A stretch of DNA of 5,769 bases from Rickettsiales bacterium (lineage in GTDB: Bacteria > Pseudomonadota > Alphaproteobacteria > Rickettsiales > Rickettsiaceae), in NCBI GenBank assembly GCA_947508155.1, contig CANNRM010000043.1:1-5769 (forward strand), read 5' to 3'. Positions 1 to 4,888 of this stretch are shown here, piece after piece. Positions within the stretch are counted from its first letter, which is position 1. Each line of letters opens with the position of its first letter. A program made the position numbers and the translations under genes. The notes under the pieces are model-generated. The model was given only the letters and a program-made list of their open reading frames with translations. It made no database searches and was not told where the DNA came from.

Positions 1-141
1 ACCAGTGCTGAACAAAAACTCATATTGATAAATTCTTCTGCTAGGAATGTGATTTTTGAATCCGGTAATGGAAAAATTGTTGTAAAAGGCAATGCAGAAA
101 TTACTGGTAAAATCAAGGGAGCGATTATGGTTCAGGAGTGA
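1..141 (+). CDS. C-terminal fragment of an unrecognised protein
   Basis: Frame 1 is open from the window edge for 46 codons and ends in TGA at 139-141, so the gene starts outside the window. The visible tail is rich in alternating hydrophobic and polar residues with Gly/Asn turns (for example VIFESGNGKIVVKGNAEITG), which suggests stacked beta-strands, as at the C-termini of beta-helical or bactofilin-like or VgrG/baseplate-like proteins. The similarity is only in style and I do not recognise the family. Purine-rich first codon positions favour real coding. It is the only plus-strand gene in the window and converges on recR, with a large palindrome between them. Function cannot be assigned from this fragment. 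Confidence 0.5.
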   Translation, partial: TSAEQKLILINSSARNVIFESGNGKIVVKGNAEITGKIKGAIMVQE

Positions 142-179
142 TGGTGTTTGAGCTGAGTTTTAGACATGGGGCTTACACT

Positions 180-302
180 AACGTCATTGCGAGGAGCGTA
201 GCGACGTGGCAATCTCGCTTCTTCTATAAAATACACTCCTTGAGTCCTTATAGAAGAAGGGAGATTGCCACGTCGGGCTGAAGCCCTTCTCGCAATGACG
301 TT
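180..302. repeat. Large palindromic intergenic repeat (family A)
   Basis: The left arm (180-229) and right arm (248-302) are inverted copies. Both start AACGTCATTGCGAG from the outside, then share GACGTGGCAATCTC and CTTCTTCTATAA, around an 18-nt loop at 230-247. The arms differ mainly at one internal spot: the right arm has a perfect mini-hairpin GGGCTgaAGCCC (275-286) where the left arm has a shorter GAGCGTAGC segment. The element lies between two convergent genes and, if transcribed, would fold into a long stem from either side. A role as bidirectional terminator or transcript stabiliser is possible but inferred. It carries no ORF and so would be non-autonomous if mobile. Bases 142-179 and 303-365 on either side hold nothing else that I can support. 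Confidence 0.9.
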
Positions 303-365
303 TGCTTTGTTTTTTGGTTTTATTAAGTGATGCCATTGGATGACGCGGTTAGCTGGTATAAAAAC

Positions 366-962
366 CTAAAAAGCCTGTCTGAGCGAAAAAGCTGCAGAAA
401 GCGTGCCCTCATCGAGGTAATCCAACTCTCCGCCCACGGGAATGCCACTTGCAAGGCGTGAAATATGAAATTTATAATCCTTGAAATATTCGGTGATAAA
501 GAATGCCGTAGTTTGACCATCAGTCGTAGAATTAGTAGCGATGATTATCTCTTGTACATCATCATCCATACAACGCTTTAAGAGTGTTGGAAGGCGTAAA
601 CTATCAGGAGTAATACCACGCGCGGCGCTAAGAGCCCCTCCAAGTATGTGATAATGTCCGTTATAAACGCCGCTACGTTCCATAGCCCATAGATCTGCGA
701 CTGTTTCCACAACTACAATCACATCCTTCATGCGTCGATTATCCATACAGATATGGCACGGAGAATGATTATCAAGATTGCCGCAGATATTGCAGGTTTT
801 GATCTTCTCGGATGTAGTCTGGAGGATATCTATAAGGCCCTTAAGGCGCACATCTGGATCTTGTAGTAGGTGCAACACTATACGCCTGGCGGATCTCTGT
901 CCAAGCCCAGGAAGCTTGGAGAAAAGATAGATTAACTTGTTGATTTCGCTTTCTTGATTCAT
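366..962 (-). CDS. recR: Recombination protein RecR
   Basis: This 198-aa protein matches RecR in length (about 200 aa) and full domain order. RecR acts with RecF and RecO to load RecA onto SSB-coated single-stranded gaps during recombinational repair. Visible parts are a helix-hairpin-helix ([12 protein letters not shown], residues 17-28), a four-Cys zinc finger (C57, C60, C69, C72), and a Toprim domain from about residue 80 ([18 protein letters not shown], then YHILGGALS and [16 protein letters not shown]). The conserved C-terminal signature [21 protein letters not shown] follows. The start ATG (960-962) gives the family-typical N-terminus but has no clear Shine-Dalgarno. It is downstream of ebfC, the usual partner, but 176 bp away because a palindromic repeat fills the gap. 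The protein is intact with no missing key residues; stop is TAG. Confidence 0.97.
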   Translation of the reverse strand: MNQESEINKLIYLFSKLPGLGQRSARRIVLHLLQDPDVRLKGLIDILQTTSEKIKTCNICGNLDNHSPCHICMDNRRMKDVIVVVETVADLWAMERSGVYNGHYHILGGALSAARGITPDSLRLPTLLKRCMDDDVQEIIIATNSTTDGQTTAFFITEYFKDYKFHISRLASGIPVGGELDYLDEGTLSAAFSLRQAF

Positions 963-984
963 AATTGTGTTTGGGAATAATTGT

Positions 985-1124
985 TCGAGCCAATGTCATC
1001 CTCGAGGCTGCGAAGCAGATCTCGGGGACCTCATTACTGCAGAGTGATGGTTGATTGAGCGTTACTCTTATGTCCTGAGGTCCCAGGGATCCACTGCGTG
1101 ACCCCGAGGATGACGTTGGCTCGA
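985..1124. repeat. Palindromic intergenic repeat (family B) inside the ebfC-recR gap
   Basis: The inverted arms are 985-1033 and 1076-1124. Outer tips match as TCGAGCCAA-GTCATCCTCG against CGAGGATGAC-TTGGCTCGA, and inner parts as GGGGACCTCA against TGAGGTCCC. Between them each arm has its own mini-hairpin: CTGCgaaGCAG at 1008-1018 and CACtgcGTG at 1092-1100. The loop (1034-1075) resembles that of the copy at 3881-3990, sharing an ACTG-AGAG segment, TTACTCTT and a final TCCTGAG. The element occupies most of the spacer between two genes expected to be co-transcribed, so it should appear in their mRNA. It may affect the amount of recR message, but that is inference. Confidence 0.9.
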
Positions 1125-1138
1125 TCAACGATTACCCA

Positions 1139-1462
1139 TCAAAAAGGTAATTTAAACCCCGGAGGCAAAGCCATCCCACCAAGCGCTCCACTCATGCTAT
1201 CTTGCGATGCAGCGTCAGCTTTAGTCTTGCCATCATTATAAGCTGCAACAATTAAATCTTCTAGCATTTCCTTGTCATCTGGATTAATAACAGATTTGTC
1301 GATATTAATCGATTTAAGATCGCCTTTGCCAGATATTTTCAGCACCACCATTCCGCCACCAGATTTGCCTTCAAATTCTGCAGCTTCAAGCTTTTCTTGC
1401 ATCTCTTGCATTTTAGTTTGCATCGATTGTGCTTGCTTCATCAATTGATTGATATTTACCAT
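1139..1462 (-). CDS. ebfC: YbaB/EbfC family nucleoid-associated protein
   Basis: This is a 107-aa protein, close to the 100-110 aa usual for YbaB/EbfC. These are small dimeric DNA-binding proteins that coat the nucleoid and are nearly always encoded beside recR. The N-terminus is a Met/Gln/Lys-rich helix (INQLMKQAQSMQTKMQEMQE, residues 4-23) that forms the tweezer-like coiled coil. A beta-core follows (GGGMVVLKISGKGDLKSINID), then a helix (DDKEMLEDLIVAAYNDGKTKA) and the typical tail ending LPPGFKLPF. The ATG at 1460-1462 is the natural start; no strong Shine-Dalgarno is visible in the short predicted leader. recR follows on the same strand after a repeat-filled gap. The usual upstream partner dnaX is absent; a porin gene lies there instead, and ebfC has its own promoter. 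Confidence 0.95.
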   Translation of the reverse strand: MVNINQLMKQAQSMQTKMQEMQEKLEAAEFEGKSGGGMVVLKISGKGDLKSINIDKSVINPDDKEMLEDLIVAAYNDGKTKADAASQDSMSGALGGMALPPGFKLPF

Positions 1463-1492
1463 AATTAGATCGTTTTTTGATTAAGTGTCTAA

Positions 1493-1521
1493 ATAATAGC
1501 AGATTTGAAGAGATGTGTCAC
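1493..1521 (-). promoter_or_regulatory. Sigma70-type promoter for ebfC-recR
   Basis: Read on the minus strand, the -35 box is GTGACA (1516-1521, 5/6 to consensus), followed by a 17-bp spacer and a -10 box TATTAT (1493-1498, 5/6). The predicted start near 1486 leaves a leader of about 24 nt before the ebfC ATG. The -35 box coincides with one arm of the hairpin that follows the porin gene. This is a prediction from consensus matching only. Confidence 0.6.
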
Positions 1522-1545
1522 TCCCATATAAATAAGAGAGTGACA
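1516..1545. terminator. Hairpin after the porin gene, possible terminator
   Basis: TGTCACTC (1516-1523) and GAGTGACA (1538-1545) form a perfect 8-bp stem with a 14-nt loop, starting about 20 nt past the porin stop. In the porin direction the stem is followed by CATCTCTTCAAATC, not a clean U-run, so it is a poor intrinsic terminator; on the plus strand a short TTTT follows. It could instead protect the 3' end of the porin mRNA, or act as an operator over the ebfC -35 box. Confidence 0.4.
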
Positions 1546-1564
1546 TTTTGTGACGATGAGACGA

Positions 1565-2914
1565 TTAGAAGGTCAATTTAGCACCTAAAATAAATGCCCA
1601 ACCTTTGAATTTACGCTGAGGATCTGTATTCTTGTAAACAGCTGGGAGGCCAGCTTTACCATTAAAATATGCTACTTCTGCATAAGGCAATAGCCCTGGA
1701 GCTAGTTTGTAGTCAGTACCTAATGTGTAAATATCCATTTTGTTACCATATTGTTTTGCTTTAGAATAAACTAAGCTAACGCCAACGGGGCCTTGAACAA
1801 AAGCTCCACCAAGAGTGTAATATTTAGTACCACGTTTTGTGCCTAATACTTGAGAAGAAGTCATGCTTTTGCCTAGGTCGCCATAAGATGCTCCGATAGA
1901 GTAGTTTCCAAGCGTTACAATACCACCAACGTTGTATGTTTTAAGTCTAGATAATTTGTATTTTTGTTGTGGTTTATTTTCTACTGTATCAGCTGTTGCA
2001 GTTACTACAGCTGGAGTGGTGATCTTTCTATCAAAGGTTCCCTTGTTTGCTGGTTGGCCAAATTCACCAGCTGCAGAAACTTTAAAAGAAACATCCTCTG
2101 ATACTGTATGCTGAAAGCTTGCTGCGATAGAATATGCGTCTTTTATAGGCTTTTTCTCTGCATATGTATCTTCTGTTTTAATTTTAGTAGCATCATCAAT
2201 TGTTGTAACTACATATGGTGTTGCCACGTTGTAATCATCAGAAGCATCTTTTAGTGATGAACTACCTAAGTTGCTTGTATCAGGAATATATGATATACCA
2301 ACCTGGAAGCCGTTGAATTCAGGCGTGTAATATGTTACTTTTCTTGAAGATTCACCCTTGTTTTTGTCTAGGTTGTTGCTATCCAAGAAAAAGCTTGGGT
2401 AGTCTGGGGTAGAAATTCTGCTATTTGCAGGAAGGGTTTTGTCACCAGTAGATGTGCCCTCGATATATGTTCTTGCGTAATTAGTACCATCATCACCAGT
2501 AGCTCTTGCTACATCTAGTGCTGTGATTGACATTTTAGCTGATGATGAAAAGCTTGACCCAAGCTCTACTTTACCAAAATTTGATTCGATAAAAATGTGC
2601 GAACGATCATACATTGGGCTTCCAGTTCCACGTGTGTTAGTGAAAAGGCTTAGCTGTGCACCATATTTAAGGTCGTCTTTTTCTGCTGTAACTCTTGCTG
2701 CGGTAAAAGCATTAGAGTTGAATGCAAAATTTTTGCGATTTGTTGATATATTTTTGTCTACACCTTCAACCTTGGATTGTTTTGCGTAGCCTCCTTGAAA
2801 GTTAAATCTACCAAGAATTTGTAGTTTTATATCGTCGGAATCAATACTCACATCTCCGGCATAAGCTCCGGCGCTTAAAAGAGTAGTTGTAGCGAGTAAT
2901 AGTAATTTTTTCAT
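1565..2914 (-). CDS. Outer-membrane general porin (Gram-negative porin superfamily)
   Basis: This 449-aa protein would form a beta-barrel channel for small solutes in the outer membrane. It opens with a Sec signal peptide (MKKLLLLATTTLLSAGAYA, likely cut after A19 before GD). Porin-like segments include LQILGRFNFQGGY (31-43), YGAQLSLFTN (84-93), SHIFIESNFGKVELGSSFS (105-123, like the R-x-x-x-x-G-L-x-G-x-FG-x-V-x-x-G pattern of porins) and TPEFNGFQVGISYIPD (197-212). The second half has repeated strand pairs such as YTLGGAFVQGPVGVSLVYS (366-384). The last residue is Phe (FILGAKLTF), the signal recognised by the BAM complex. Lys/Thr/Asp-rich stretches at about 213-258 and 288-318 are probably surface loops. 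An AGGA ribosome site (2923-2926) sits 8 nt before the ATG. I found no convincing promoter in the 136-bp upstream gap. The exact porin subfamily and substrate cannot be told. Confidence 0.85.
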   Translation of the reverse strand: MKKLLLLATTTLLSAGAYAGDVSIDSDDIKLQILGRFNFQGGYAKQSKVEGVDKNISTNRKNFAFNSNAFTAARVTAEKDDLKYGAQLSLFTNTRGTGSPMYDRSHIFIESNFGKVELGSSFSSSAKMSITALDVARATGDDGTNYARTYIEGTSTGDKTLPANSRISTPDYPSFFLDSNNLDKNKGESSRKVTYYTPEFNGFQVGISYIPDTSNLGSSSLKDASDDYNVATPYVVTTIDDATKIKTEDTYAEKKPIKDAYSIAASFQHTVSEDVSFKVSAAGEFGQPANKGTFDRKITTPAVVTATADTVENKPQQKYKLSRLKTYNVGGIVTLGNYSIGASYGDLGKSMTSSQVLGTKRGTKYYTLGGAFVQGPVGVSLVYSKAKQYGNKMDIYTLGTDYKLAPGLLPYAEVAYFNGKAGLPAVYKNTDPQRKFKGWAFILGAKLTF

Positions 2915-3020
2915 TTTATGTTTCCTGTGTATATTAATGTGTGTATCCAGGTTGAAAATATCAAGTTTTTCACTAAAAGCAAAATGATTATTGGAGGGCG
3001 TGGTATGGAAGAGAGTTGAT

Positions 3021-3036
3021 GTGTTAAAAATAACAC
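3021..3036 (-). terminator. Short hairpin after the cinA-like gene
   Basis: GTGTTA and TAACAC form a 6-bp stem around a 4-nt A/T loop, about 15 nt beyond the stop codon of the CinA-N gene. No U-run follows on the minus strand, so termination is uncertain. Nearby, GGTTAATT is tandemly repeated at 3041-3056, across the stop codon. The remaining bases up to the porin start hold its ribosome site and no clear promoter. Confidence 0.25.
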
Positions 3037-3050
3037 TAAAGGTTAATTGG

Positions 3051-3794
3051 TTAATTATTTCTTGGGATTGAAAGGTTGCTCATTATGTTTGTGAATTCAT
3101 CAAATGCTTTGTCAAGCGAGTCGATATTGCTTGATCTCATAGCGACTGATGTGCCATAGCCACCTTCGCGTATGAATGGGTAGCTACCTACAGATACATC
3201 GGGATATTTGGTTTGAATATATTCCATCTCTTTGGCTATAAAGCTTTCTCCAACTAATAGAGATATATCACGAGATTCTATGCGAGCGCTACTTTTGAGA
3301 GTAGGGAGTACAAAATCCATCATTGCATGCATGATATAAGGCACTCCTGCCATTACGTAAACATTCTCCATGACAAAGCCAGGTGCTGTGCTTGCTGTAT
3401 TGTCAATTAGATTTGCGCCCTCGGGAATATATGCCATTTTTTCGTTCGGCATAGTTAATGTCCTGCCTTTGGACGCGTAATATTCTTCGAGACGTCTATA
3501 TGCTTCCGGATGTTTGGCTAGTTTTACGCCAAAAGCATCGGCGATGGCATCGCTTGTGATGTCATCATGAGTAGGGCCTATGCCTCCTGTGGTGAAAAGG
3601 TATGTATATTTTTTGCGTAGATTATGAATAGCGTCTATTATGCTTGATTTAATGTCAGGTACAATTCGTACTTCTTCTAGATTGATACCATGTTCGGAAA
3701 GTTTTGTTGCTATATATTGAATATTTATATCTTGCGTTCTGCCAGATAGGATTTCATTGCCGATGATTAGTATTGCTGCTGTGATTTTTTGCAT
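3051..3794 (-). CDS. CinA N-terminal (MoCF/COG1058) domain protein, stand-alone
   Basis: This 247-aa protein covers the molybdopterin-binding-like domain found at the N-terminus of CinA. Diagnostic segments are AAILIIGNEILSGRTQDIN (6-24), TTGGIGPTHDDIT (68-80), MPNEKMAYIPEGA (115-127) and APGFVMENVYVMAGVP (137-152). In CinA this domain is associated with ADP-ribose/nucleotide pyrophosphatase activity, while the C-terminal domain deamidates NMN; that second domain (about 160 aa) is absent here. Short single-domain versions are common in alphaproteobacteria, so this is probably natural rather than truncated: after the core it continues through an ordinary alpha/beta tail (ISLLVGES to NIDSLDKAFDEF). 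The ATG at 3792-3794 gives the expected N-terminus; there is no Shine-Dalgarno. The upstream gap to the BI-1 gene is filled with nested palindromes. Despite the usual 'competence/damage-inducible' label, a link to competence is not shown. Confidence 0.9.
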   Translation of the reverse strand: MQKITAAILIIGNEILSGRTQDINIQYIATKLSEHGINLEEVRIVPDIKSSIIDAIHNLRKKYTYLFTTGGIGPTHDDITSDAIADAFGVKLAKHPEAYRRLEEYYASKGRTLTMPNEKMAYIPEGANLIDNTASTAPGFVMENVYVMAGVPYIMHAMMDFVLPTLKSSARIESRDISLLVGESFIAKEMEYIQTKYPDVSVGSYPFIREGGYGTSVAMRSSNIDSLDKAFDEFTNIMSNLSIPRNN

Positions 3795-3830
3795 GGTTTG
3801 TTTTGGTTAATGTAGTGAGATAGATAGGAA

Positions 3831-4042
3831 CGTCATCCTCGAGTGCGCTAGCGCATCTCGGGGGCCTCAGGAGTTTTATACGTCATCCTCGAGTCTGCAA
3901 AGCAGAGCTCGGGGGGATCTCATGACTGGAGAGAAATATTACTCTTGTTTCCTGAGATCCCCGAATTCGCAAGCGAATCCGAGGATGACGGATACACTCC
4001 TGAGATCCCCAAGATTTTGCTGCGCAAAACTTGAGGATGACG
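3831..4042. repeat. Outer palindromic repeat (family B), interrupted by another copy
   Basis: The left arm (3831-3874) starts CGTCATCCTCGAG and ends GGGGGCCTCAGGAGT; the right arm (3996-4042) starts ACTCCTGAGATCCCC and ends TTGAGGATGACG. The arms pair at both ends and have unrelated mini-hairpins inside: TGCGCtaGCGCA at 3844-3855 and TTTTGCtgcGCAAAA at 4015-4029. The space between the arms is occupied by a second, complete element. It fills most of the 267-bp gap between the BI-1 gene and the cinA-like gene; the flanks (3795-3830 and 4043-4061) show nothing further. Confidence 0.85.
3881..3990. repeat. Inner palindromic repeat (family B), nested copy
   Basis: The arms are 3881-3922 and 3953-3990. 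The tips CGTCATCCTCG / CGAGGATGACG are perfect 11-bp inverted repeats, and the inner parts pair as GGGGATCTCA with TGAGATCCCC, allowing for two extra G in the left arm. Mini-hairpins are TCTGCaaaGCAGA (3894-3906) and ATTCGCaaGCGAAT (3965-3978). The loop (3923-3952) resembles the loop of the copy at 985-1124. The element lies within the loop of the outer copy. Confidence 0.88.
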
Positions 4043-4061
4043 GCGGATTTTATTAAGCTAT

Positions 4062-4808
4062 TTAATTATCTCTTCTTACGCCCATGAAGCGGATTAAGAA
4101 CAAGAACAGATTGATGAAATCTAAATATAGAGTGAATGCGCCAACAACGGCCATTCTTCTACCCATTTCTCCACCACCGGTCATAAAATACATCCCCTTA
4201 ATACGTTGAGCATCCCAAGCAATCAGGCCTGTGAAAATCAATGTTCCAAGAACAGATGTTGCGAAATATATTGCAGGGCTACCCATGAACATATTTACAA
4301 GCGATGCAAGCAGAACTCCGATCATTCCCATTACTAAGAAAGAACCCATAGATGTAAGATCACGCTTTGTTGTGTATCCATATAAGCTCATTGCGCCGAA
4401 TACTGATGCTGTGATAAAGAATGTTCTAGCAATGGATGTTCCAGTATAAATATACCCCAAGCTTGCAAGCGACATGCCTGTAAGGCCGGCATATATCCAA
4501 AGCATTAACTTTGAGCGCTCGACGTCCATTTTAGCAGCGCCTGAGAAGAAGTACCATGCAATACCTATTGGCGAAAGCATAATTAGCATTCCAAAACCAG
4601 TTGTTCCAGTCACATGTCCATATTCAGAAAAATTGAACATAATGCGTGATAGGAAGTCCACATTCATTGTTAAAAATGCACTTACTCCAGTTACGACGAG
4701 TGCCATTGCCATATAATTATATACGCTGAGCATGTAAGCTCTAAGACCAGCATCTACCTTGTCAGTAGAGCGAGCTGCACTACGAATTTTTGCTGTATAA
4801 TCTGCCAT
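4062..4808 (-). CDS. BI-1 / YccA family seven-helix membrane protein
   Basis: This 248-aa protein belongs to the Bax inhibitor-1/YccA family (TMBIM-like) of inner-membrane proteins. Members include the pH-sensitive calcium leak channel YetJ and YccA, which modulates the FtsH protease. The N-terminus RSAARSTDKVDAGLRAYMLSVYNYMA (9-34) is typical of alphaproteobacterial members. Membrane segments are visible at about 28-48, 71-90, 101-121, 126-145, 154-174, 178-197 and 220-241. The conserved acidic positions in the last two helices are present: D199 in AWDAQRIKGMY and D230 in TLYLDFINLFLFLIRF, candidates for the di-aspartyl sensor of YetJ. The start ATG has a strong AAGGAG site (4815-4820) 6 nt upstream. 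It has its own promoter and begins 80 bp after the lipoprotein gene. Which biological role applies here is unknown. Confidence 0.95.
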   Translation of the reverse strand: MADYTAKIRSAARSTDKVDAGLRAYMLSVYNYMAMALVVTGVSAFLTMNVDFLSRIMFNFSEYGHVTGTTGFGMLIMLSPIGIAWYFFSGAAKMDVERSKLMLWIYAGLTGMSLASLGYIYTGTSIARTFFITASVFGAMSLYGYTTKRDLTSMGSFLVMGMIGVLLASLVNMFMGSPAIYFATSVLGTLIFTGLIAWDAQRIKGMYFMTGGGEMGRRMAVVGAFTLYLDFINLFLFLIRFMGVRRDN

Positions 4809-4827
4809 TTTAGTCTCCTTATGTTAG

Positions 4828-4843
4828 TATTATACGTATAATA
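4828..4843. promoter_or_regulatory. Perfect 16-bp palindrome over the BI-1 gene start region, operator candidate
   Basis: TATTATACGTATAATA equals its own reverse complement. It overlaps the predicted -10 box (4840-4845) and transcription start of the BI-1 gene and lies just upstream of the ribosome site. A dimeric repressor could bind here; no matching regulator is in the window. A/T-rich palindromes can arise by chance near -10 boxes, so the regulatory role is inference. Confidence 0.4.
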
Positions 4844-4868
4844 TACGCTTTGTTTGTATTCTTTTCAA
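4840..4868 (-). promoter_or_regulatory. Sigma70-type promoter for the BI-1 gene
   Basis: On the minus strand the -35 box is TTGAAA (4863-4868, 5/6), then a 17-bp spacer and the -10 box TATATT (4840-4845, 5/6). The predicted start is near 4833, giving a leader of about 25 nt that contains the AAGGAG ribosome site. Only 20 bp separate the -35 box from the stop of the upstream lipoprotein gene, with no terminator between, so read-through is also possible. Confidence 0.65.
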
Positions 4869-4888
4869 GAGGTATAGTTATATTTATC

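Noticed and set aside
180..302. CRISPR array or insertion sequence
   Set aside because: The repeats are inverted arms rather than regularly spaced direct repeats, and no transposase or cas gene is present.
331..348. GGATGACG near the recR stop as a remnant of a family B repeat
   Set aside because: Only 8 bases match and there is no partner arm.
323..520. 65-codon minus-strand frame over the 3' end of recR
   Set aside because: It lies in an alternative frame of the clearly genuine recR.
841..1128. 95-codon minus-strand open frame running from the recR 5' region through the palindromic repeat
   Set aside because: It overlaps the start of recR in another frame and gets most of its length from the repeat; the product has no family-like pattern.
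2915..3050. Porin promoter candidates such as TTGATA or TTGCTT near 2960-2985
   Set aside because: No -10 box of adequate match lies at 16-18 bp spacing, so none was annotated.
3807..3836. Promoter for the cinA-like gene with the repeat tip as -35 (ATGACG-16-TACATT)
   Set aside because: Both boxes match only 4/6, and the repeat tip sequence would provide such a match at every copy.
4231..4716. Two plus-strand frames opposite the BI-1 gene
   Set aside because: They are mirror frames of a membrane protein with clear family motifs.
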